Part shown: positions 32,615-41,800 of the stretch, one piece after another | Layout: each line of letters opens with the position of its first letter | How positions within the stretch are numbered: the stretch's first letter is position 1 | DNA from: Caballeronia ptereochthonis | Lineage (GTDB): Bacteria > Pseudomonadota > Gammaproteobacteria > Burkholderiales > Burkholderiaceae | Reading direction: 5' to 3' | NCBI RefSeq assembly: GCF_001545075.1 | Contig: NZ_FCOB02000017.1 | Coordinates: forward strand, 1 to 64,000 | Length of the DNA: 64,000 bases | Notes under the pieces: model-generated | The model's database searches: none | Seen by the model: the letters and a program-made list of their open reading frames with translations, nothing else | What the model was told of the DNA's origin: nothing | Made by a program: the position numbers and the translations under genes

Positions 32615-34726
32615 ATGTCGTTTCCGGCAGGGCAGCGCATATCGATGCGCCACACAATGCACGACTGGCTCGCCTCCGATGGTCTCGTCTGGCTGCATCT
32701 CGCGAAGACGCTGCTGGCCGCCTTCCTCGCGATGGGCACAGCGATGCGTCTCGAACTGCCGCAGCCGCGAGTCGCGATGACGACCACCTTCGTGCTGATG
32801 CAGCCCTTCTCCGGCATGGTGCTCGCCAAGAGCGTCTATCGTTTCGGCGGCACGGCGCTCGGCATGCTCGCCGCGCTCGTGCTCGGCGCCGTGTTCGTGC
32901 AGCAGGCCGAGCTGTATGCCCTCGCCCTGACGCTATGGGTCGCTGCGTGCACCGGGCTTGCCGTGCGCCATCGCCAGTTCCGCTGGTACGGTTTCGTGCT
33001 TGCGGGTTATACGGCCGCGCTGATCGGCATTCCCGCCGTCACCGATCCCGACACCTTGCTGATCGCGACGCTCACGCGCGGCGCGGAGGTCATGCTCGGC
33101 ATCGTGTGCTCGAGCGTCGTGAGCGCGCTCGTCTTTCCGCGTCATGCCAGCGCGACGCTCATGCATTCGCTCGATGAGCGGCAGACGCGTTTCGCCGTGT
33201 TCGCGGCCGACGTGCTCCGCGCTCGCCTCTCGCGCATCGCACGCGAGCGCCGCTTCGCCGATTTCGTCGACGGCATCGTCGGCTTCGAGGCGACGCGCGG
33301 CTTCGCCGCATATGAATCGCCCGCGATGCGTCAGGGCGGCGCGAAGCTCGCGCAACTCAATAGCGCATTCATGGATGCGTGCGCGCGCCTGCATGCGCTC
33401 GATCAGTCGATGAAGCGCCTGCGCACAGACGGCACGCGATGCGCGCACGACGCACTTGGGCCTTTTCTCGAAGAGCTCGCGAGCGTGTTCGAAAGCAAGT
33501 CGCTGTGCGTGCAACTGGAACGCTACAAGGCCGCGCTTCCAAGGCGCCTGCGCGATGCGCGGCGTGGCCTGGCGAACGCCGACCGCGCGACACTGCTCGA
33601 CTTCACCACGTCCGCCGAGCTGCTCTACCGCTTCATCGCCGATACGATCCGCTACGCCCACGCGCATGCGTCGATCTCGGGCGGCGAGCCAGGCAACGCT
33701 CGCGCGTCCTCGCGATACGCGGCGAGGACCAATCGCTTCGTCGTCGCGGCGACCTTCACGCGCACGGCCATCGTGATCGCTTCGGCGGCGTGGTTCTGGA
33801 TCGGCACGGCGTGGCCGAGCGGCGGCTATGCGGTCATCGGCGCGACGCTGGCTTGCGCGCTGTCGTCGGCGTCGGCGCGGCCGTCGAAGTTCATCGCGCA
33901 GATGGCTGCGGGCGCGGCGTGCGCCGTCGTGACGGGATACACGTTCCTCTGTCACGTGTATCCGGGCATCGACGGCTTCGCGCTCCTGTGCGCCGCGCTC
34001 GCGCCGCCGCTCGCAGCAGGCGCGTTTCTCGCGATGCGCCCCGGCACCGCCGGATACGGCACGGGCTTCTGCGTGTTCTTCTGCCTGCTCGCCGCGCCGG
34101 ACAACAGGATCGTCTACGACCCGGGCCTGCTGCTGAACAACGGTCTCGCGATTCTCGTGGCGATGATCGGTGCGGCCATCGCCTGCGCGGTCGTCGTGCC
34201 GCCGCGCACGCCGTGGCTCGTCGGCAGGACGCTCGCGGAGCTGCGTTCCCAGGCCGCGCTCGCATGCGAGGGCAGGCTCGCGAACCTGAGCGAACGCTTC
34301 CACTCGGGCACGCACGATCTGATGTCGCAATTGCGCGGCCTGCTCGTGCCGCGCTCGCGCGAGCATCGGCACGCGTTGTCATGGATGCTCGTCACGCTCG
34401 AAGTCGGACAGGCGATGATCGATCTGCGTCACGAGGCGCGCGCGCTGCATCCACTGCACTTTCCCGAAACCCTGCGGATCGCGTGGAGCACGGCGCTCGC
34501 ACGCGTCCTGCACGACGTCGCCGCGCTGTTCCGCGCGCCCGACAGCGTCACGTTGCGCCGCGCGATCGGCTCGGTCGTTGCATCGATCATCATCGCGGAC
34601 GACGTGCTCGAAAGCGTGCACGCGGACCGCGACGCGCGGCGCGACATGCAGCGCGTGCTCGCGTGCCTGCATTTCGTCCGCACCGCGCTCGTCGATCCCG
34701 ACGCGCCTTTCGAAGCGCGTCGCTGA
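32615..34726 (+). CDS. FUSC-family inner-membrane efflux protein (AaeB-like)
   Basis: The 703 residues show the duplicated FUSC layout: an N-terminal bundle of about six helices (HLAKTLLAAFLAMGTAMRLELPQPRVAMTT in parts), a long cytoplasmic helical region (about 175-370), then a second bundle (FTRTAIVIASAAWFWIGTAWPSGGYAVIGA in parts) and a C-terminal helical region. AaeB-type proteins export aromatic carboxylic acids. The usual partners, a DUF1656 protein and a HlyD adaptor, are absent here. The start could also be ATG 32645 or 32654. Confidence 0.85.
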   Translation: MSFPAGQRISMRHTMHDWLASDGLVWLHLAKTLLAAFLAMGTAMRLELPQPRVAMTTTFVLMQPFSGMVLAKSVYRFGGTALGMLAALVLGAVFVQQAELYALALTLWVAACTGLAVRHRQFRWYGFVLAGYTAALIGIPAVTDPDTLLIATLTRGAEVMLGIVCSSVVSALVFPRHASATLMHSLDERQTRFAVFAADVLRARLSRIARERRFADFVDGIVGFEATRGFAAYESPAMRQGGAKLAQLNSAFMDACARLHALDQSMKRLRTDGTRCAHDALGPFLEELASVFESKSLCVQLERYKAALPRRLRDARRGLANADRATLLDFTTSAELLYRFIADTIRYAHAHASISGGEPGNARASSRYAARTNRFVVAATFTRTAIVIASAAWFWIGTAWPSGGYAVIGATLACALSSASARPSKFIAQMAAGAACAVVTGYTFLCHVYPGIDGFALLCAALAPPLAAGAFLAMRPGTAGYGTGFCVFFCLLAAPDNRIVYDPGLLLNNGLAILVAMIGAAIACAVVVPPRTPWLVGRTLAELRSQAALACEGRLANLSERFHSGTHDLMSQLRGLLVPRSREHRHALSWMLVTLEVGQAMIDLRHEARALHPLHFPETLRIAWSTALARVLHDVAALFRAPDSVTLRRAIGSVVASIIIADDVLESVHADRDARRDMQRVLACLHFVRTALVDPDAPFEARR

Positions 34727-34825
34727 CTCCATCTTTCCCCGGCATGGAAATGTGCCTTCCGGGCACGACGATTAATCCGCGGCGGCGCGCGTCCTATAGT
34801 GAGCGCGTCACACAAGGAGAAGTCG

Positions 34826-35005
34826 ATGAAGCCGTTAAAGTTCTTTGTAGCCGCATGGATGTTGTCGGGCGCCTCGCTCGTTCTCGCACAGACGCAACCG
34901 GATGGCGCGAGCGCGCCGCAGGCAGCGTCATCCTCGAGCGCTCCGCGGCCGACGCAAGAGTGTGTCGGACCGGCGAGCTTCTGCAACATCTATTTCGGCA
35001 GCTGA
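34826..35005 (+). CDS. Small secreted protein (59 aa)
   Basis: ATG 34826 follows GGAGAAG. A signal peptide (MKPLKFFVAAWMLSGASLVLA) precedes a short mature part rich in Gln, Ala and Ser with a C-terminal CVGPASFCNIYFGS, two cysteines six residues apart that could form a disulfide. No family recognised. It lies 57 bp before the CoA-transferase gene. Confidence 0.6.
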   Translation: MKPLKFFVAAWMLSGASLVLAQTQPDGASAPQAASSSSAPRPTQECVGPASFCNIYFGS

Positions 35006-35061
35006 TCGGCATCGCGCGCGGCGCGAGCAGGAAACGCCAGAGAGAGCCTGGGGAGATATCG

Positions 35062-36558
35062 ATGTACGAAGACCGTATTCGTTGTGCCGCATTGCGCGGA
35101 AAGATCACCTCGGCCGCGGAAGCGGCGCGACTCGTGCGCGACGGCATGCTGGTCGGCGCGAGCGGCTTCACGCGCGCGGGCGACGCAAAGGCCGTGCCGC
35201 TGGAAATCGCCCGCCGCGCCCGCGAGGAAAGCGAGCCGCTGCGCATCACGCTCCTGACGGGCGCATCGCTCGGACACGACACCGATCGCATCCTGACCGA
35301 AGCCGGCGCGCTCGCACGCCGTCTGCCGTTCCAGGTCGATGCGACCTTGCGCGGCGCGATCAATCGCGGCGAAGTCATGTTCGTCGACCAGCATCTCTCG
35401 GAAACGGTCGAATTCCTGCGCGCGAACCGGCTCGGCGCGCTCGACCTCGCCGTCATCGAGGCGGTCGCGATCGACGAGAACGGCGGCATCGTGCCCTCGA
35501 CCTCGGTCGGCAATTCGGCGAGCTTCGCGACGCTCGCCGAGCGCGTCATCGTCGAAATCAATCTCTCGCAGCCGCTCGCGCTCGAAGGCCTGCACGACAT
35601 CTGGATTCCGGGGCGCCGGCCGCGGCGCGAGCCGCTGCCCATCGTGCACGCGCACGACAGAATCGGCACGACGGCCATCGACATCCCGCCCGAGAGGATC
35701 GCCGCGATCGTCATCAGCGACGCACCGGACAGCGCCTCCACCGTGCTGCCCGCCGACGAGGAGACCGCGCTCATCGCGGGCCATCTGATCGAGTTCTTTC
35801 AGCACGAGGCGGCGCGTGGGCGCTTGCCCAAGCAGTTGCCGCCGCTGCAGGCCGGCATCGGCACGATCGCCAATGCGGTGCTGTCGGGGTTCGCCGCGTC
35901 GCCGTTCGAAGCATTGACGATCTACTCCGAAGTGCTCCAGGACTCGACCTTCGACCTCCTCGACTCAGGCAAGGCGACGTTCGCGTCGGGCGCGTCGATC
36001 ACGCTCTCGGCGCAGCGGCAGGCACAGGTATTCGGCGAACTCGACCGCTACCGCGACCGGCTCGTGCTGCGTCCGCAGGAAGTGAGCAACCATCCCGAGG
36101 TGATCCGCCGCCTCGGTCTCATCGCGATCAACACGGCGCTCGAAGCGGACATCTACGGCAACGTGAACTCGACGCACGTCGGCGGCACGCACATGATGAA
36201 CGGCATCGGCGGCTCCGGCGATTTCGCCCGCAATGCGGCCTACGCGGTGTTCGCGACGAAATCGATCGCAAAGCACGGGCGCATTTCGAGCATCGTGCCA
36301 ATGGTCCCGCATTGCGATCACAACGAGCACGATGTGGACATCGTCGTGACCGAGCGCGGCCTCGCGAATCTCACCGGGCTCGCGCCTCGCGAGCGCGCGA
36401 TGAACGTCATCCAGAACTGCGCGCATCCGCTTTATCGCGATCTGCTGCGTGACTATTACCGCGATGCAGCAGCGCTCGGCGGACACACGCCGCATCGGCT
36501 CGATCAGGCGTTTTCCTTCCACACGCGCCTTGCGCAAACCGGTTCGATGCTGCCCTGA
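35062..36558 (+). CDS. Acetyl-CoA hydrolase / succinate CoA-transferase family enzyme
   Basis: From ATG 35062 (GGGAG upstream), 498 residues typical of SucCoA transferases (Cat1/Ach1/AarC). Seen: MLVGASGFTRAGDAKAVPLE near the N-terminus, the active-site block IYSEVLQDSTFDLLDSGKATFASGA in parts containing the catalytic Glu, and the C-terminal NVNSTHVGGTHMMNGIGGSGDFARNA in parts. The enzyme moves CoA between acetate and succinate or hydrolyses acetyl-CoA. Stand-alone gene. Confidence 0.9.
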   Translation: MYEDRIRCAALRGKITSAAEAARLVRDGMLVGASGFTRAGDAKAVPLEIARRAREESEPLRITLLTGASLGHDTDRILTEAGALARRLPFQVDATLRGAINRGEVMFVDQHLSETVEFLRANRLGALDLAVIEAVAIDENGGIVPSTSVGNSASFATLAERVIVEINLSQPLALEGLHDIWIPGRRPRREPLPIVHAHDRIGTTAIDIPPERIAAIVISDAPDSASTVLPADEETALIAGHLIEFFQHEAARGRLPKQLPPLQAGIGTIANAVLSGFAASPFEALTIYSEVLQDSTFDLLDSGKATFASGASITLSAQRQAQVFGELDRYRDRLVLRPQEVSNHPEVIRRLGLIAINTALEADIYGNVNSTHVGGTHMMNGIGGSGDFARNAAYAVFATKSIAKHGRISSIVPMVPHCDHNEHDVDIVVTERGLANLTGLAPRERAMNVIQNCAHPLYRDLLRDYYRDAAALGGHTPHRLDQAFSFHTRLAQTGSMLP

Positions 36559-36681
36559 ATCGAAGCGCGCGCGTTTTGCTGCGTCGCGAAAGCGAAGGGC
36601 CGCGCGAACGAATCCATAGCACGAGGATTAGGAGCACAATGGCGGGAGCCCGCGCTCGGGTGGGCGAACAGGAGGAGCATC

Positions 36682-37038
36682 ATGACCGCCATCACCTGGG
36701 TCCTTGCCGCCGACGGCAGCCGCGCCCGGATCTTCGAGACGCAAGGATTGAAGCTTGATCTGCGGCAGGTCGAGGACCTCAGGAACCCGGCGCCGCGCAC
36801 GGCGGAATCGGCGGACAAGGATCGCGAGAAGTTTGCGCGAACGGTCGCCGAGTTTCTGGAGCAAAGCCGCCTGCATCAGCGTTTCGATCGTCTGCGCCTG
36901 GCCGTCGAGCCCAGGTTTCTGGGTCTTCTGCGCGAGCATCTCACGAGCGAGACACGCAAGCTCGTCTATGAGGAACTCAGCAACGACGTGACCAACATGG
37001 ACACGCGCGATATCCGCCGTCATCTGGACCGGCCCTGA
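36682..37038 (+). CDS. Host attachment protein family (PF10116-type)
   Basis: 118 residues: MTAITWVLAADGSRARIFE, RTAESADKDREKFARTVAEFLEQ, LVYEELSNDVTNMDTRDIRRHL (in parts). This matches the family named after Agrobacterium proteins needed for plant attachment; the fold resembles eRF1/Dom34 central domains and the biochemical role is unclear. AGGAGGAGC upstream supports the start. Confidence 0.85.
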   Translation: MTAITWVLAADGSRARIFETQGLKLDLRQVEDLRNPAPRTAESADKDREKFARTVAEFLEQSRLHQRFDRLRLAVEPRFLGLLREHLTSETRKLVYEELSNDVTNMDTRDIRRHLDRP

Positions 37039-37089
37039 ACCATCGCTTGCGGCGCGCCGCTGCCCGCAAGAAACGGCGCGCCGCGCGCA

Positions 37090-38481
37090 TCAGGCCGCCG
37101 CGGGCACGATGTTCTGATTGCTGCGGAACAGGTTGTCAGGATCGTAGCGCCGCTTCACTTCCGCAAGCCGCTCGTAGTTCGGTCCATACGCCGACTTCAC
37201 CCGATCGCCCTCTTCGCCCGTCATGAAGTTCACATAGACGCTGCCCAGCGCGTGCGGCGTCAACGCAGCGAACATGTCGCGCGCCCACTTCGTGCACTTC
37301 TCGTCGTCGGCGGCTTCGGTCCAGCGGCCATGAATGTTGATCGTATAGACCGAGTCTCGATTGGCATAGGCCGTCGCATCGACAGGCACGCGGTTCGTCT
37401 GCCCCGCCATCGCGCCGATGAAGATCTCGCAATGCGGCGACGGAAGCGACTTCACCGCATTCGTCAGGATCTCGAACGTTTCATCGTTCAGCGCCGAGAA
37501 GTTGTGCGACTTCCAGTAGTTGCGCGCGCCCGGCGTGAGCAGCGGATCGAACGCCTTCTGCCATGCCGCGAACGGCATCGCCCCGAGATGCTCGCCGCAC
37601 GGCGTGCCGAAGGTGCGCAGCGGCGCGAGCGCCTGTTCGCCGTTTTCCACCGGACCGATGTAGCAGCTCGCCAGCACGATCACCGGCTTGCCGTGCACGT
37701 CTTCGGGCAGGAACGGCAGCGGCGGCGCGAGGCGCATCACGGCCCATACGGTGAGTTCGTCGGGGCTATGCGCGACGAACTCGCGGTACTTCGGCAGCAC
37801 GTCGTCCGCCTGTTCCAGCGGATACACGACGAGCCCGCCATAGACTTCGGGGCCGACCTCATGCAGTTGGTATTCGAACAGCGTCACCACGCCGAAATTG
37901 CCTCCGCCGCCACGCAGCGCCCAGAAGAGATCGGGATCGGCCTCCTTGCTGACACGGCGCCACTTGCCGTCGGCCGTGACGATTTCCGCCGCGACGAGAT
38001 TGTCGACCGTCACGCCGAACTTGCGGCTGATCCAGCCGAAGCCGCCGCCAAGCGTGAGGCCCGCGACGCCCGTCGTCGAGTTGATGCCGAGCGGCGTCGC
38101 GAGGCCGAATGCCTGCGCTTCGTGATCGAAGTCGGAGAGCAGCGCGCCCGGCTCGACATAGGCGCGCTTCGCCTGCGGATCGATGCGCACGGACTTCAGC
38201 GCGGAGAGATCGATCATCACGGCGTCGTCGCTGACCGCGCTGCCCGCGATGTTGTGCGAGCCGCCGCGAATCGACACCAGCAGCCCGCTGTCGCGCGCGA
38301 AGGACAGCGCGGCGATCACGTCGGCGGTGCCGGCGCAACGCACGATGAGCGCGGGCCGCCTGTCGATGGTGGCGTTCCAGACCTTGCGTGCTTCGTCGTA
38401 GTCGGAGTCGGACGGTGAGATGACCTTGCCTCTCACCGACGCCTTGAGGGTGTCGATCACTTCGCCTGAGATGTTGATCAT
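37090..38481 (-). CDS. FAD-dependent oxidase, BBE-like (VAO family)
   Basis: From ATG 38481 (GAGG six bases upstream), 463 residues. The FAD-binding PCMH domain shows VSIRGGSHNIAGSAV (His for covalent flavin attachment), SVRIDPQAKRAYVEPGALLSDFD and GLTLGGGFGWISRKFG; the C-terminal BBE segment is YGPNYERLAEVKRRYDPDNLFRSNQNI. Such enzymes oxidise sugars, alkaloids or other alcohols with oxygen. The second covalent-attachment Cys is not obvious. Substrate unknown. Confidence 0.88.
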   Translation of the reverse strand: MINISGEVIDTLKASVRGKVISPSDSDYDEARKVWNATIDRRPALIVRCAGTADVIAALSFARDSGLLVSIRGGSHNIAGSAVSDDAVMIDLSALKSVRIDPQAKRAYVEPGALLSDFDHEAQAFGLATPLGINSTTGVAGLTLGGGFGWISRKFGVTVDNLVAAEIVTADGKWRRVSKEADPDLFWALRGGGGNFGVVTLFEYQLHEVGPEVYGGLVVYPLEQADDVLPKYREFVAHSPDELTVWAVMRLAPPLPFLPEDVHGKPVIVLASCYIGPVENGEQALAPLRTFGTPCGEHLGAMPFAAWQKAFDPLLTPGARNYWKSHNFSALNDETFEILTNAVKSLPSPHCEIFIGAMAGQTNRVPVDATAYANRDSVYTINIHGRWTEAADDEKCTKWARDMFAALTPHALGSVYVNFMTGEEGDRVKSAYGPNYERLAEVKRRYDPDNLFRSNQNIVPAAA

Positions 38482-38869
38482 ATGAGACCTCGCTGCAAAA
38501 TAACGCGCTGCGACGTGCCCGACCCTGCCATCTGGTACGGCGAAAGCGCAAGGAACCCGCCATCGGATCGGATGTGGCGTATCGATCGAATGCACACTGA
38601 GGAGACCGCGAGAACGGGGAAGGTTGCGATGGCGGACGGTTCGGCCCGCTCATTGATTAAATGCCGTGACTTACGGGATGTAAAGCGTGAGGCCAGTTCA
38701 TTCGCGCACGCGATATAGCATGGATCGGACAAAGTGAATTCCAGGCCGCATAGCGAATTTAGCGCTTCATGCGTAGTATCGCCCAGGCATCGAGAACGCA
38801 CTGCCTACTTAGGCATGGAAACGGGCGCCTCGCGGCGCCCGTCGACCTGCGGCAACGTCGAAGCTCCTC
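38482..38869. other. Intergenic region between FAD oxidase and glutamate dehydrogenase genes
   Basis: About 390 bp. It holds the promoter side of the FAD oxidase gene and the 3' side of the dehydrogenase gene, with one strong hairpin at 38821-38842. No coding evidence. Confidence 0.5.
38821..38842 (-). terminator. Hairpin terminator candidate after glutamate dehydrogenase
   Basis: ACGGGCGCC-TCGC-GGCGCCCGT, 28 bp past the stop of the dehydrogenase. On the minus strand only TTTCCATG follows, so the T-run is weak. Confidence 0.55.
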
Positions 38870-41800
38870 CTACGCCCGCTCCAGCACCGCCATCTCCCGC
38901 ACCACGACGAGCAGCATCGACAGACTCGCCCCGCCGCTCGCACGCAGCTCCGCAAGCAGACGGGTGTACCTGTCGAGCGCGTCCCGCCGCTTCGCGCGCC
39001 AGCTCTCGACGATCACATCGGGCGTATCGATGCCACGCGATTGCTCGAGCGCACTGACCGTCAACGCGCGCTTCAGACGCGCGAGCTCTTCGAGCGCCGC
39101 GGCCCGCGCGAGCAGGTCCCAGTGCGTCGCGATCGGCAGCGCCATCGCCCGTTCGGCGATGCCGCGATAGTCGAGCAACGTGCCGATGCCGAAGTACACG
39201 CTCGCGACGAGCTCGAGACTGCGCTCCGAGCACGCCGCCACTTCCGCGCTGTCGAGCACGGCCGTGGCGATCTCGCCGCTCGCGACGCGCGCCGCGAGAC
39301 TGCTCTCGACGCCCGCGTCCTCCAGTTCGCGCCGGCGCGCATACCACGCGTCCAGCTGCGCCGCGGGAAGCAGCGCGGGAAGTTGCGGCGCGAGCCGTTG
39401 CGCCGCCTCGCGGCAGCGCGCGAGCACGCCCCTCGCTTCGTGCACGCCCGATCCGCTGTGCTTCAGATGACGCAGGAACCACAGCGAAGTGTCGTCGAGC
39501 AGGCGCACGACATCGACGAACATGCGCGCCTGCACTTCGTCCGCGACGATATTGTCGAGGCCGTCGATGCTGCGCCACAGATCGTCGAGATCGAAGACAT
39601 CGCGCACCATCATCGCCGCGCGCACGATATCGCTCGGGCGCGCATCGGTTTCCTCCATCAGGCGATGCACGAAGGTGCAGCCCACGCGATTGACGAGCGC
39701 ATTGGTCAGATGCGTCGCGAGAATCTCGCGCTTCAGCGGATGGCGCTGCATCGCCTCGCTATAGCGTAGCCGCAAGGGCTTGGGGAAATACTCGGGCAGC
39801 ATGTCGGCGACGAGCGAATCTTCCGGCACGTCGGATTCGAGCAGTTCGTCATACAGCCACATCTTGCCGTACGCGAGCAGCACCGCGCGTTCCGGCGACG
39901 TGAGTCCCGCCTTCGCCGCCGCGCGCTCGGCGATCTCGTCGTCGGACGGAAGGAACTCGATCCTGCGCTTCAGGCGCCCCGCGCGCTCCAGGAAGCGCAT
40001 CATGCGCGCCTCGGCGTCGAGGGTCACGGCCTCGTGGCGCTTCGCGATCGAAAGCGCCTGCGTCTGCGCGTAGTTGTCCTTGAGCACCAGCAGGCCGACT
40101 TCGTCGGTCATCTCCGCGAGCAGCGCGTTGCGTTGCTTCTCGGTCATCTCGCCATCGGCGACGACGAGCCCGAGCAGAATCTTGATGTTGACCTCGTGAT
40201 CCGAGCAGTCGACGCCCGCGGAGTTGTCGATCGCATCCGTGTTGATGCGTCCGCCGTGCTGCGCGAACTCGATGCGTCCCAGCTGCGTGAGGCCGAGATT
40301 GCCGCCTTCGGCCACGACCTTCGCGCGCAACTCCGCGCCGTTCACGCGCACGGCGTCGTTGGTGCGGTCGCCGACCTGCTGATGCGTCTCCGCGCTCGAC
40401 TTCACGTACGTGCCTACGCCGCCGTTATAAAGCAGATCCGCTTCGGCGAGCAGAATCGCGCGAATCAGCTCGTTCGGCGCGAGCACCGATGCGCTGATGC
40501 CGAGCGCCGCCTGCACCTGCGGCGAGACCGGAATGGACTTCGCCGTGCGCGGATACACGCCGCCGCCCGCCGAGATGAGCGCGGGATCGTAATCGGCCCA
40601 GCTGGAGCGCGGCAACGCGAAAAGACGCGCGCGCTCCTCGAAGCTCGTTTCGGTATCGGGCGACGGATCGAGGAAGATATGCCGGTGATCGAACGCCGCG
40701 ATCAGCCTGATATGGCGCGACAGCAGCATGCCGTTGCCGAACACGTCGCCGGACATGTCGCCGATGCCGACGACGGTGAAGTCGGTCGTCTGCGTATCGA
40801 AGTTCATCTCGCGGAAGTGGCGCTTGACCGACTCCCACGCGCCGCGCGCCGTGATGCCCATCTTCTTGTGGTCGTAGCCGACCGAGCCGCCGGACGCGAA
40901 CGCATCGTCGAGCCAGAAGCCGTATTCATGCGCGATCGCGTTCGCGTAGTCGGAGAACGTTGCGGTGCCCTTGTCGGCGGCGACGACGAGATAGGGATCG
41001 TCGGGATCGTGACGCACGACGTCCGGCGGCGGCACGATGCCGCCGGGCGTGCGGTTGTCGGTCACGTCGAGCAGGCCGCGCAGGAACATCTGATAGCACG
41101 CGACGCCTTCGGCGAGGAACGCCTCGCGGTCCGTCACCGGCGGCGGATTCTTCACGACGAAGCCACCCTTCGATCCCACCGGCACGATCACGGTGTTCTT
41201 CACCATCTGCGCCTTCATGAGGCCGAGCACTTCGGTGCGGAAGTCCTCGCGCCTGTCCGACCAGCGCAGCCCCCCGCGCGCGACGCGCCCGCCGCGCAGA
41301 TGCACGCCCTCGACGCGCGGCGCATAGACCCAGATCTCGAACATCGGCTTGGGCTCGGGCAGGCCCGGCACCTTGGACGGATCGAGCTTGAAGGACACGT
41401 ACGGGCGCGGCTGGCCGTTCGCATCGCGATGAAAGTGGTTCGTGCGCACCGTCGCGCGGATCACGCCGAGGAACTGCCGCAGGATGCGGTCCTCGTCGAG
41501 ATTCGGCACCTGATCGAGCGCCGCCTCGATATCGGCGAGCACGCGCTCGGCTGCCTTGTCGCGATTTTCCGTCGAGCCGCCGTACGCCGGGTCGAAACGC
41601 ACCATGAACAACTGGAGCAGCTTCTTCGCGATCAGCGGATTGCCCGTCAGCGCGCGCTCGATATACGCATCGCTGAAGGTCGATCCCACCTGCCGCAGAT
41701 ACTTCGCATAGGCACGCATGATGGTCACGTCGCGCGCGCCGAACTGGGCGCGCAGCACGAGCCGGTTGAAATCGTCGTTCTCGATCTCGCCCGACCACAC

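Noticed and set aside
33379..36558. A 1059-residue open frame covering the FUSC and CoA-transferase genes
   Set aside because: Its first half is an arginine-rich shadow; only the part from 35062 is the real CoA-transferase with its own start and ribosome-binding site.
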